A DNA stretch of 23,020 nucleotides. Origin: CAYVBE01 sp964572825. GTDB taxonomy: Bacteria; Planctomycetota; Brocadiia; SM23-32. Location of the stretch: assembly GCA_964572825.1 (NCBI GenBank), contig CAZNGS010000065.1, positions 1-23,020 on the forward strand. The letters are read 5' to 3'. Made by a program: the position numbers and the translations under genes. Positions 1 through 7,962 of the stretch are shown here, piece after piece. How positions within the stretch are numbered: position 1 is the stretch's first letter; each line of letters opens with the position of its first letter. The notes below the pieces were generated by a model. That model did not search any database and was not told the DNA's origin. It was given only the letters and a program-made list of their open reading frames with translations.

Positions 1-2
1 GC

Positions 3-305
3 TGGGACCTTGCGGCAGCCGATATCCCGAAGGAGGACGAGCGCGGCCGCACGGTTGACCTCCATGCCTTGCGCCACACCTTCGGCACCCACCTCAGCAA
101 GAACGGCGTCGCCCCCCGCACCGCCCAGACCGCCCTGCGCCACTCGTCGCTTGACCTCACCATGAACGTCTACACCGACCCCTCCCTCCTCGACGTGGCC
201 GGGGCGTTGAAGGCGCTGCCGGATCTGTCGGCAACGGAATCCGCCAGCGCGGCGCGCAGGGCCAGGGAGCAAAGCGTCGTGGTTGGTGAAAGGGGGCTGC
301 CCTAA
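3..305 (+). CDS. Tyrosine recombinase/phage integrase, C-terminal fragment (5' end outside window)
   Basis: The frame is open from the left edge, so the gene starts upstream of the window and only about 100 C-terminal residues are visible. They carry the late half of the tyrosine-recombinase active site: an H-x-L-R-H-T-F box (HALRHTFGTHL), then ALRHSS with the second conserved His, then the nucleophilic Tyr in MNVYTDP. In this family these residues cut and rejoin DNA at an attachment site. The tail after the Tyr (LLDVAGALKALPDL) resembles integrases I associate with planctomycetes. The stop at 303-305 overlaps by three bases the stop of the opposing gene. The tRNA-Gly 2.3 kb to the right is the obvious candidate attachment site. 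Family call is secure; whether the whole enzyme is intact cannot be seen. Confidence 0.9.
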   Translation, partial: WDLAAADIPKEDERGRTVDLHALRHTFGTHLSKNGVAPRTAQTALRHSSLDLTMNVYTDPSLLDVAGALKALPDLSATESASAARRAREQSVVVGERGLP

Positions 306-1873
306 GGGGCACCATCTTCGGACCCATAGAGCGGCGTGTGCGATCGTAGCTGACTGGGGACGGGTGCGAATGATGGTGTGCCGTCTGGGGATAGCTCGCG
401 GAACAGCAAGAGCCGGCCCGGTACCCGCGCGAACTTGAACAACCGGAAATCGCGCTCAGGACTCATGCCCTGCACGGCGTCGAAGACGATCTCGCCCACC
501 TTGTGGAGGTTTGCCGGAAAAAGCTCAGGCACTGATATTTCAACCATCCAGAGTCGCGCGGGCAGGTAAGGCTTCAGAGCATCACACAGCGCCTCGTCCT
601 CGGCTCGGCCGTCCCAGTCTCTCAGTCCTTTCCAGTGACGGACGTACTCATCCGCTGTCACAGAGATCGCGCGAAGAACGATCTCTTGCCCCTGGACGTA
701 TGCCACCAGACGACGTAGCCAAGGAAGGGAGGACCCCGCAAGTTCCGGAAGTACTGAATACAGGTAGTCTACTGCTACGGCCTCAGCCAGGGTGCCGCTG
801 TAGGCACACTTGCTGGGGAACAGCTCAGCCACGTAGTCGGCTTGCCCTGGGGGGATGTAGAGCCTGGGGACGCAGAAGTTCGATGCAAAGTTGTCATCGT
901 GCCCAATGAAGCTGCTAACCCAGGACTCGCTGGGCAGATATCGTGTGTTCTCGCCAATGTGGAAGTAGGCTGTCTCGGCGCGCGGCACCCACGCGTCTTG
1001 GTTAAAGGTGTGCCCGAACAACGGGATGATATGGCGCACCTCCTCCGTCAAGCCTTCACCACTGAGCCGGAACCCAAGCAGTGCGCCACCGCCTGATTCG
1101 ATGCCCGCGTACACCAGCTTCTGATAGGGAGGCAGTTGCTCGCGCTCTTCGGGCGTCCTGCTTCGGTAGTCGATGTCGAGGAACCCGACCCCGCTGGCCG
1201 AAAGCACATGCCCGATCTCGGGGACCGACAGGCCTCGCCAGGGCTCGAAGCCAGGCGCACCTTGGGCAGCCCACTGGTTGATTTGGCCATAAGACAAATC
1301 CTGGCCAGGATTGCGTGTCGCCAGGAGGGACCGCAGTGCAACCTGAGCGCACGCCTTATTGAGGCCGTTCTGCTGGCAGTAGAGAACCCCCGGAACCGTG
1401 AAGTCACTGTCGCCAACGCGAACGGAGAAGTCAGCCGCTCCCGGTACGCAGTTGTGTCTGTGAGGGTACTTGACAATGACCGACTCGAACACATACCACG
1501 AACCGTCGTGCCGAGGGGGAACAGAATCCCGCTTGAGAATCGCGAACCCTAGCAGCGACTCTGGGTCGGCCTCAGAGACATCGTCGACGCTGGTCAGTGG
1601 CATCTTCCAGAAGCTCAGGCGCTTCAGGCCGCTCGGTTGGAAGTCGGGGAAGAGAGCGGAGAGTTCCGCGTCGTCCTCCGCCAACACGCCGGTCGCCGGG
1701 ATCTCTTCGATTATCAGCGTCCGGCATCCGTAGCTGCGTGCCTGCGAAAAGATGCGGCGAATGGATGGCACCCCGCCAAAATCACTGTCGACGAAGTCGA
1801 AATTCGAGAACGGCGGATCGGTGCAGACGGGAGGGCTGACGCTGGAAGCAGACGCGAGGCGGTACAGATTCAC
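302..1873 (-). CDS. Unrecognised 523-aa protein, possible papain/C39-like cysteine peptidase
   Basis: I do not recognise a named family. The frame extends upstream to 2044, but that part overlaps the preceding 70-aa gene. I therefore start at GTG 1873, which lies 19 nt after that gene's stop and follows GGGGAG. The protein is soluble-looking, with no signal peptide or membrane segment. Its middle suggests a papain-like fold: Gln167/Gln168 followed by Cys175 at a likely helix start (CQQNGLNKACAQVAL), then His281/His288 with Asp293 and Trp295 (RHIIPLFGHTFNQDAW), matching the Gln-Cys-His-Asp order of C1/C39 peptidases. A second conserved-looking block is FIGHDDNFASNFCVPR (about 322-337). The N-terminal 110 residues and C-terminal 170 residues match nothing I know. 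It is likely co-transcribed with the 70-aa gene. GC content looks lower than in the genes to the right of the tRNA, consistent with acquisition. Peptidase activity is inference. Confidence 0.72.
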   Translation of the reverse strand: MNLYRLASASSVSPPVCTDPPFSNFDFVDSDFGGVPSIRRIFSQARSYGCRTLIIEEIPATGVLAEDDAELSALFPDFQPSGLKRLSFWKMPLTSVDDVSEADPESLLGFAILKRDSVPPRHDGSWYVFESVIVKYPHRHNCVPGAADFSVRVGDSDFTVPGVLYCQQNGLNKACAQVALRSLLATRNPGQDLSYGQINQWAAQGAPGFEPWRGLSVPEIGHVLSASGVGFLDIDYRSRTPEEREQLPPYQKLVYAGIESGGGALLGFRLSGEGLTEEVRHIIPLFGHTFNQDAWVPRAETAYFHIGENTRYLPSESWVSSFIGHDDNFASNFCVPRLYIPPGQADYVAELFPSKCAYSGTLAEAVAVDYLYSVLPELAGSSLPWLRRLVAYVQGQEIVLRAISVTADEYVRHWKGLRDWDGRAEDEALCDALKPYLPARLWMVEISVPELFPANLHKVGEIVFDAVQGMSPERDFRLFKFARVPGRLLLFRELSPDGTPSFAPVPSQLRSHTPLYGSEDGAP

Positions 1874-1892
1874 GGAACTCCCCACCCCCGTG

Positions 1893-2105
1893 TCAAGCTT
1901 CCCCCGGCGGTTGGGAGGGACCGGGGCCAAAACGCAAGGTGCTCCTGGCTGTTTGCCTGTGGGCGTTCTCCACGTTCCTGATGAAGCGGGGCACGTCATC
2001 GCACGCACGCATCTTGGCACGAATGTCACGTTGCGCTGTGCCAAACCGACGTACTACCTCTTCGGCCATCTCCGACGGCTTAGGCGCACGGGACGCGGGC
2101 TCCAT
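1893..2105 (-). CDS. Small 70-aa hypothetical protein, first gene of the Cys-peptidase-like operon
   Basis: ATG 2105 is preceded by AGGAGG with 6-7 nt spacing, a much better start than the in-frame codon at 2132. A promoter-like TTGCAT-17-TATAGT sits about 40 nt upstream. The product is Arg-rich and hydrophilic, with an amphipathic-looking stretch (SEMAEEVVRRFGTAQRDIR) and a Pro-rich tail. It has no membrane segment or cysteine pair suggesting metal binding. The downstream 523-aa gene begins 19 nt after its stop, so the two are likely translated from one mRNA. Small basic proteins paired with a larger effector in mobile islands are often regulators, antitoxins or adaptors, but nothing in this sequence decides which. 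No family recognised. Confidence 0.62.
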   Translation of the reverse strand: MEPASRAPKPSEMAEEVVRRFGTAQRDIRAKMRACDDVPRFIRNVENAHRQTARSTLRFGPGPSQPPGEA

Positions 2106-2146
2106 GGCAGACCTCCTCAGGGGTACGGACACCAGATTCTCATACG

Positions 2147-2175
2147 ACTATACGCGAACCTGATGGCAAATGCAA
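2147..2175 (-). promoter_or_regulatory. Sigma70-type promoter for the 70-aa/523-aa operon
   Basis: On the minus strand, TTGCAT (2175-2170) and TATAGT (2152-2147) are separated by exactly 17 bases. Predicted initiation is near 2140, about 35 nt before the ATG with its strong AGGAGG. Composition and spacing are close to consensus. Confidence 0.6.
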
Positions 2176-2614
2176 GCCCCCGGCGCGACCGAGTGACGCA
2201 TCGGAGAGGCACAACAGCGAGGTCCAGGTGAGCTCAGCCGAGCCGTCTCGGCGCGACACGACATGCAGCGCCTCGCCGCCGTATGGAGACGATACCCAGA
2301 GACGGCTGGCGTATCATCAGCGGCTCCGCAATGCACATTCTTGACCGTGCGGCTCATGTTTGCCCTATACCCGCTTGGGCAGCGTCTGCTCTCGGCTCAG
2401 CGAGACCATCCTTCCAGGGAAGGGGGAAGCCCGAGAGTTTCATCCAGAGTTTCATCCAGTTTCTGCCAGATTTTCCACATACTGCGTTCCGGCGTGGACA
2501 TCTGGAGTCAACTGCTGGCAAAACAGGCGGGACATCCCCTCGGCCGGGCGAGTCGTAACTCTTGGGGTGTGGCACGGATAGACAAGCCCTGGCAGGCGAT
2601 GTCGCGGAAAGGAG
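2176..2614. other. Gene-free interval between the acquired operon and tRNA-Gly
   Basis: About 440 bases with no credible gene. Frames here have no ribosome-binding site and no family signal, and the best-looking one ends in the translated antisense of the tRNA. The interval holds a 12-base tandem repeat (2434-2457). If an element integrated at the tRNA 3' end, this is where integrase arm-type sites would lie. Confidence 0.5.
2434..2457. repeat. Tandem 12-mer AGAGTTTCATCC x2 near the tRNA
   Basis: AGAGTTTCATCC occurs twice head-to-tail and is followed by a partial third copy (AGTTTC). It lies about 160 bases beyond the tRNA 3' end on the integrase side. Short direct repeats at this distance from a tRNA attachment site could be integrase arm-binding sites; that is inference. 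Confidence 0.5.
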
Positions 2615-2689
<75 letters not shown>

Positions 2690-2782
2690 TCCAATGTCGC
2701 CTATTCTAAGTGGCCCGACGCCCGCTGTCAAGATTTCAATCGCGACTGCGCCGCCGGCCCGAGCCGCGCTTGAGGCCCACCT

Positions 2783-2811
2783 TTGAAACCGGCGCCGCCC
2801 CTGCGTAGGAT
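2783..2811 (+). promoter_or_regulatory. Putative sigma70-type promoter for the HEAT-tailed flavoprotein gene
   Basis: TTGAAA (2783-2788) and TAGGAT (2806-2811) are 17 bases apart. Initiation near 2818 would leave a short leader before ATG 2864. The promoter lies inside the longer possible reading frame, which supports the later start. Confidence 0.45.
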
Positions 2812-2863
2812 GCTCTCCTCAAAGCGCTGTCCACAGGAACAAGGGCCACACGGAGGCTGTCGG

Positions 2864-5677
2864 ATGACCGGTGCAGACGGCAGGGAATACGATGTGCTGG
2901 TGGTGGGAGCCGGGCTGAGCGGGTTTGCGGCCGGCCTTGTCTGCGCGCGCAAGGGACTGGCCGTGTTGATCGCGGGAGCCCACCCGGTTCCGGGATGGGA
3001 AGGGGTCTGGACCTTCCAGAACGAACTGCCGCGCGAACCGCAGGGACTGGCGAAGGAGGTAGCCGCCGCCGTGGCGGCAAAGGGCGGGCGGGGCAACGGG
3101 GTGCTGGATAACGCAGTGCTGGAGCTGACCCTGGACGAGATGGCGACCGAGGCCGGGCTGGACCTGCTGTACCACGTCCGTCCGGTGGCCCTGCTGACGG
3201 CGAACGAGGCGGCTTGTGGTGCCGTCCTGGCAGGGAAGTCCGGGGAGATCGAGTTCCGTGCCCGGGTCGTGGTGGACGCCACGCACGAGGCCGCGTTGTG
3301 GCGGTGCGCGGGTTCCGGCCTGAGGCCGCCAGCGGAGGCGCTCCGTTACGGGCTGATCATGAACCACGTGGAGGGGCTGACGGAGACGGTTGAGTTGTCC
3401 GGGCCGGAGGAGTGCCGGCGCCTGCGCGTGGTGCCCTCGCCCTGGCCGGGCGAGGCGCGGATTATGTTCGACGCGGAGGTCTCACGCACGGTGGCCGCCC
3501 AGGAGATGGTGCCGGAGCTCGTGCGGACGGTGCGCGACCAAGTGCCGGGGTGCGCCGAGGCGCTGGTGACCCAGATGGCGTATGACGCTATGCACCTGAG
3601 GGCACCGACTGTCGGCGATCTGGATGGCTGCGCGCACGCAAAGCTGGAGGGCCTTTTCGGAGCCGGACCGTGGGCGCGCGACGTGGACCTTGCCGAGAAT
3701 GCCTTTGCGGGGTTGCTGGCCCTGGGCGAGGAGGTGGGTCGAAAGGCAGCGGCAGCCGAGGGGCCCGCGCCGGAGGCGAAAACCGAGCGGCTGGATGCGC
3801 CGGTGCAGGAACTCGACGCGAGCGTGGTCGTCTGCGGGGGCGGTACGGCGGGCACCGTGGCTGCGCTGGCGGCGGCCCGCGAGGGCGCGGACACGCTGCT
3901 CATCGAGAGCACACCCATACTGGGCGGCATCGGCACCGGGGGCAACATCCACGGGTATTTCTACGGCGTGGAGGGCGGACTGCAGGACGCGCTGGACGAG
4001 AGGACGGACGAGCTGACCCCGTTGATGGCTCCGGCGGGGCGGGTTCGCCAGTTTCACCCCGTGGCAAAGTGGCTGGCAACGCTGCAGATGCTGCGCGAGG
4101 TGGGCGTGCGGCTGATGATGAACACCACTATCTATGACGTTGCCACCCTGGACACCTCGGACCGAGGGGGGAAGTATGCGTCCAGCCGCATCGAGGCGGT
4201 TCGCACCGTGGGGCCGGGCGGGCCGGCAACCTGCCGCGCGTCGCAGTTCATTGACAGCACCGGGGATGCCGACGTGGCGGCCATGGCCGGCGCACCGTTC
4301 CGCTACGGCCGCGAAGGCGACGGCCTGCTGCATCCCCACACGCTGTCGGGCAGCGTGCTCGACGAGGAGGGGCAGCTCCGCCACCTGAACTTCGACGCCG
4401 GCTACTGCGACTCGGATGACGTGTTCGACATCACCCGTGCGCGCCGCGATGCACTGGAGCACTACCGGCGGGAGCGATACGACGCCGAGAACCGCGTCCT
4501 GTTTATCGCCCCCATCCTGGGAGTGCGCCAGGGCCGACAGATTGAGGGGGAGTACACGCTGACCCTCTTCGACGAAACGCTGGAGCGGGAGTTCGACGAC
4601 GTAATCGCTTACGCGATGTCCAATTTCGACAACCACGCCCGCGATTACGCCAGCGAGAGCGACGAGGCGGTGGTTTACTGCTACCTGCTGGGCCAGCCCG
4701 GCGGCAACTACGGCTGTGAGGTGCCTTACCGCTGCCTGCTGCCGCGGCGGGTGGACAACCTGCTGGTGGCCTGCCGGGGCGTCTCGCTGACCCAGGACGC
4801 CCACTACCAGATGCGCATGATGCGGGACATGCAGCGGATCGGCGAGGCGGCCGGTGTGGCGGCAGCGCTCTGCGCCATACTGGACTGCGACCCGCGTGAA
4901 TTGCCGATACGGGAGGTCCAAAAGAGGCTGTTCGGCACCGGCGCGCTCGGTCCGCCGGAGGCCGACCGTTCGCCGGGCGAGGAGATCGTGCTGCACTGGT
5001 CCGGCGCCTTCCCGGAGGCTCCCCGGCAGAAGCCACCGGGGGAGTTGATCGAAGACCTCTCGTCCGACGATCCGCAGGCGGCCGTCTGGTTGCTGATGCA
5101 GGAGGGGGAGCGCGCCATGCCGGAGCTGTTGGACGCGGTGCATAGCGGCGACGAGGAGGTGCGTTTCTGGGCCTCCATTCCCCTGGCGATGCTGCGGTCG
5201 CGGGAGGCCGTGCTGCCGCTGCTCCGTGCGCTGGAGGAGCGCCGGACGGGCGAGACGGGAGGCGGCCGCAACGCCCCGGACTGGGTGGGGGCCGCCGTGC
5301 TGCTGGGCCGGCTGGGAGACGAGCGGGCCGTGCCCGGGCTCGTGTCTGTGCTGAAGCAGCAAGAAGCACCCACCGACGCCTACGTGGCCGCCCTGCGCTG
5401 CCTGGGCCGCATCGGCGACCGCAGGGCCGCGCCCGCGATTCGCCGCTTCCTGGAGCGGGACGAGATCGACACGCGCCAGGAGCTGGCCGGCGGCCCGTGG
5501 CTGGGGCCGGTTTATGCCGACGTTCGCTGGCGAGTCGAGCTGGCCGCGGCGGAGGCACTGGCCGGGATGGGGGAGGACGTGGAAGACATCGTCGCGCTTT
5601 ACCTGGAGGACGAACGGCGACCCGTCCGCCGGCGGGCCGGGACGATCGCCGAGTTGTCGGGGCTCCACAAGAGCTGA
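2864..5677 (+). CDS. FAD-dependent oxidoreductase with two Rossmann segments and a C-terminal HEAT-like repeat domain
   Basis: ATG 2864 is preceded by GGAGG with 7-nt spacing; the longer frame from 2783 would run through the likely promoter. The product is 937 aa. A first FAD-binding Rossmann segment lies at the N-terminus (YDVLVVGAGLSGFAAG, about residues 9-24). A second lies at about 320-355 (VVVCGGGTAGTVAALAAA) and leads into the GG-rich strand typical of the FAD_oxidored family (PILGGIGTGGNIHGYFYG). This second unit contains the family's FIDSTGDADVAAMAG block and a VACRGVSLTQDA block near its end. From about residue 726 to the C-terminus the sequence changes to helical repeats with Leu/Ala/Arg periodicity (AVWLLMQEGE, GAAVLLGRLGDERAVPGL, AALRCLGRIGDRRAAPAI), typical of HEAT/PBS-lyase-like repeats used for binding. 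Substrate unknown; related enzymes are called 'xanthan lyase-like' with little evidence. No signal peptide. Another family member lies at 19571-20920. Confidence 0.88.
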   Translation: MTGADGREYDVLVVGAGLSGFAAGLVCARKGLAVLIAGAHPVPGWEGVWTFQNELPREPQGLAKEVAAAVAAKGGRGNGVLDNAVLELTLDEMATEAGLDLLYHVRPVALLTANEAACGAVLAGKSGEIEFRARVVVDATHEAALWRCAGSGLRPPAEALRYGLIMNHVEGLTETVELSGPEECRRLRVVPSPWPGEARIMFDAEVSRTVAAQEMVPELVRTVRDQVPGCAEALVTQMAYDAMHLRAPTVGDLDGCAHAKLEGLFGAGPWARDVDLAENAFAGLLALGEEVGRKAAAAEGPAPEAKTERLDAPVQELDASVVVCGGGTAGTVAALAAAREGADTLLIESTPILGGIGTGGNIHGYFYGVEGGLQDALDERTDELTPLMAPAGRVRQFHPVAKWLATLQMLREVGVRLMMNTTIYDVATLDTSDRGGKYASSRIEAVRTVGPGGPATCRASQFIDSTGDADVAAMAGAPFRYGREGDGLLHPHTLSGSVLDEEGQLRHLNFDAGYCDSDDVFDITRARRDALEHYRRERYDAENRVLFIAPILGVRQGRQIEGEYTLTLFDETLEREFDDVIAYAMSNFDNHARDYASESDEAVVYCYLLGQPGGNYGCEVPYRCLLPRRVDNLLVACRGVSLTQDAHYQMRMMRDMQRIGEAAGVAAALCAILDCDPRELPIREVQKRLFGTGALGPPEADRSPGEEIVLHWSGAFPEAPRQKPPGELIEDLSSDDPQAAVWLLMQEGERAMPELLDAVHSGDEEVRFWASIPLAMLRSREAVLPLLRALEERRTGETGGGRNAPDWVGAAVLLGRLGDERAVPGLVSVLKQQEAPTDAYVAALRCLGRIGDRRAAPAIRRFLERDEIDTRQELAGGPWLGPVYADVRWRVELAAAEALAGMGEDVEDIVALYLEDERRPVRRRAGTIAELSGLHKS

Positions 5678-5742
5678 ATTCTGCGCCTATGGGGCTTTCG
5701 GCTGTTCTTCCGCGAAAAACTGCTTTCTCGGGAAAAAAGGCC

Positions 5743-5770
5743 TTGACAGGCGGGTCGCCGTGAGCATAAT
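5743..5770 (+). promoter_or_regulatory. Strong sigma70-type promoter for the ABC transporter/DUF1854 genes
   Basis: A perfect -35 (TTGACA, 5743-5748) and CATAAT (5765-5770) are separated by 16 bases. Initiation near 5777 gives a leader of about 180 nt before ATG 5955. The leader contains a small hairpin (TCGCC-GATGAA-GGCGA) but I recognise no riboswitch in it. Confidence 0.65.
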
Positions 5771-5954
5771 GGGAGCGCGCTTCGGTCGCCGATGAAGGCG
5801 AATATCCCAAGGGGACCTCGAGATGTTCCGCCCGGCGTCATAGCCGGTCCGCCACACGCTGCTGCACCTGCGCGTCTCTCGCAGGCATACGCAGTGCCGC
5901 TCCCGTGGGATTCTCTTTCGGTAGAGATCCGCGTAGCCTCACCCCGAATGGCTC

Positions 5955-6530
5955 ATGGATGCTCGTCAGCCAGAGATTGAACGGTTTCTTGCGCCCGACG
6001 AGGGGCTGCTCCTGCTGACGGAGACGGACATCACGCGCGGGGACCGCTTCGGCCATCGCTGGCTGGCGGTCACGGATCGGCGCGTCATGACGTTCGCCGA
6101 GACCGACGACGGTCCGGATCTGGCCGTCCCGCTGGAGGATGTCCGCTCCGCGCAGGCCGAGCACCTGGTCGGTCGGGTTGCCCTGCACGTGGAAACGGAC
6201 GGGCGCCGCGTGGAGGTGGCCAGGGGCTCCAATTCGCAGGCGAGCAAGTTCAGCAGGATCGCGCGGGCCTTGACAGAGGCGCGGAAGGAGGGTCGCGCGC
6301 CGGAGTTCGAGCTGGGGGAGGAAGAGCGGACCCGCTGCCCCCCGCTGCGGCCGGCTGCTGCCGGAGAAGGGGGGATTCTGCCCGGGCTGCCTGAAGAAGT
6401 GGGAGGTGGCGTCGCGGTTCTGGCAGTACGTCCGCCCTCACTGGCCCCTGCTGGCGCTGCTGAGCGGGCTGATCATGGCGGGCACGGCGGTCGGCGTGGT
6501 GCCGCCCCTGCTGGTGAGAACGCTGGTTGA
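5955..6530 (+). CDS. N-terminal segment of the split ABC exporter (PH-like domain)
   Basis: As written, this frame reads correctly only to about 6338; residues after EERTRC are out-of-frame noise ending at 6530. The true part, about 128 aa, is a soluble beta-rich domain with the pattern LAVTDRRVMTF and VPLEDVRSA, typical of bacterial PH-like domains that precede some ABC exporters. It ends in the first Cys of the zinc ribbon. No convincing Shine-Dalgarno precedes ATG 5955, but there is no other in-frame start upstream. Confidence 0.6.
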   Translation: MDARQPEIERFLAPDEGLLLLTETDITRGDRFGHRWLAVTDRRVMTFAETDDGPDLAVPLEDVRSAQAEHLVGRVALHVETDGRRVEVARGSNSQASKFSRIARALTEARKEGRAPEFELGEEERTRCPPLRPAAAGEGGILPGLPEEVGGGVAVLAVRPPSLAPAGAAERADHGGHGGRRGAAPAGENAG

Positions 6531-7962
6531 TGACGTTCTCAAGGGCGAGGGGGGCATGCCGTTGCTGGCGCTGCTTGTGGCCGCCCTGGTGGGCCTGTCC
6601 CTGGCAGGCGTGCTGCTGACGATCGTGCGGGGCCGGCTGGCCGCCCGGGTGGGTTCAAAGGTGGTGCACGAGATCCGGTTCGACCTCTACCAGGCGATTC
6701 AGCGGCTCACGCTGCGACGCTACGACAAGAGCCAGACCGGATCGCTGATATCCCGGCTGACCCACGACACCGAACGGGTCAATTTCTTCCTGATCGAGGT
6801 GGGCGCGTATTTTGTGCCGGAGCTGCTGCTCCTGGTGGGGATACTGGTGATGATTTTCTGGCTGAACTGGCAACTGGCTCTGCTGGTGCTCATCCCCGCG
6901 CCCGCGGTGCTGCTGGCGACGGCGTGGTTCTACCGGCGGCTCCGACGGCTCTATCATCGCTACTGGCAGCGACGGGCCATAATGACGGCACGCGCGACGG
7001 ACTCCATCTCGGGCATCCGGGTGGTGAAGGCCTTCAGCCAGGAGCCCCGCGAGATAGATGAGTTCCGGTGGCGCAGTTCCAGCTTCGCGGACTCCGCCGC
7101 GACCGCCGAAGCCATGTGGGCGACCGGCGCCCCCATCATCCACTTCCTCATGGGCACGGGCACGTTTATGGTGTGGTACTTCGGCGGACGGGCGCTGCTG
7201 CGGGGCGAGCCGGGCATGACCCCCGGGACACTGATGGCCTTCCTGCACTACCTGGCCCTGTTCTACGGTCCTCTGCGCATGCTGACCGGCTTCAGCGATT
7301 TCATGAATCGCGCTCTGACGGCGGCCCAGCGGCTGTTCGAGATAACGGACGCGGAGCAGGAGGTCTACGAGGCGCCCGATGCGCAGCCCGTTCCCGATCC
7401 AAAGGGAGGTCTCTCACTGCAAAACGTGCACTTTAGTTACACCAAAGACAAGCCTGTGCTGAAGGGCTTGACGCTGGAGGTCCGGCCGGGGGAGATGATC
7501 GGACTGGTGGGCAAGTCCGGTGCCGGCAAGACCACCATGTGCAACCTCATCTGCCGCTTTTACGACGTGGACGAGGGCTCGATCTGCCTGGACGGAATGG
7601 ACCTGCGCCAGCTCCGGCTGCGGGGTCTGCGCCGTCACATCGGCATTGTCCCCCAGGAATCCTTCCTGTTCAACGGCAGCATCGCGGAGAACATCGGCTA
7701 CGCCAGCCCGGAGACCACGCGCGCTGACATCATTCGGGCCGCCATCACCGCGAACGCGCACGGGTTTATCATGCGCCTGCCCGACGGCTATGACACGAGG
7801 GTAGGCGAGCGCGGGGCGCGACTCTCCGGCGGCGAGAAGCAGCGCATCGCCATCGCGCGGGCATACTGCACAATCCGAAGGTGCTCATTCTGGACGAGGC
7901 CACCTCCTCGGTGGATACCAAGACGGAGGCGCTCATCCAGGAGGCCCTGTCCCGGCTGGTGA
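6406..7962 (+). CDS. Central segment of the split ABC exporter (membrane domain and most of the ATPase)
   Basis: This is the long frame a gene caller would report, from GTG 6406. Its first residues (ASRFWQYVRPHWPLLALL) are the start of the exporter membrane domain, and the real protein begins upstream. It contains about six hydrophobic helices, then GLVGKSGAGKTT (Walker A, about 7501-7536), VPQESFLFNG (Q-loop) and LSGGEKQRIAIARA. After about 7863 it leaves the true frame and ends in Arg/Pro-rich noise, so Walker B and the H-loop are missing from this frame. Alone it could not hydrolyse ATP normally. Confidence 0.75.
   Translation: MASRFWQYVRPHWPLLALLSGLIMAGTAVGVVPPLLVRTLVDDVLKGEGGMPLLALLVAALVGLSLAGVLLTIVRGRLAARVGSKVVHEIRFDLYQAIQRLTLRRYDKSQTGSLISRLTHDTERVNFFLIEVGAYFVPELLLLVGILVMIFWLNWQLALLVLIPAPAVLLATAWFYRRLRRLYHRYWQRRAIMTARATDSISGIRVVKAFSQEPREIDEFRWRSSSFADSAATAEAMWATGAPIIHFLMGTGTFMVWYFGGRALLRGEPGMTPGTLMAFLHYLALFYGPLRMLTGFSDFMNRALTAAQRLFEITDAEQEVYEAPDAQPVPDPKGGLSLQNVHFSYTKDKPVLKGLTLEVRPGEMIGLVGKSGAGKTTMCNLICRFYDVDEGSICLDGMDLRQLRLRGLRRHIGIVPQESFLFNGSIAENIGYASPETTRADIIRAAITANAHGFIMRLPDGYDTRVGERGARLSGGEKQRIAIARAYCTIRRCSFWTRPPPRWIPRRRRSSRRPCPGW

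Noticed and set aside
1874..2044. N-terminal extension of the 523-aa protein up to 2044
   Set aside because: It overlaps the 70-aa gene in another frame, is Pro/Thr/Arg-rich noise, and lacks a ribosome-binding site. GTG 1873 fits the operon.
3482..5668. 728-aa minus-strand open frame opposite the HEAT-tailed flavoprotein
   Set aside because: His/Arg/Gln-rich and without motifs. It is a high-GC shadow of a gene with clear FAD motifs on the plus strand.
5777..5954. Riboswitch in the leader of the ABC transporter
   Set aside because: Only one small hairpin and no recognisable conserved core of any class I know.
6338..6343. Programmed ribosomal frameshifting at the six-C run
   Set aside because: No slippery heptamer with a following pseudoknot was seen, and a second, non-homopolymer shift at about 7863 would also be needed.
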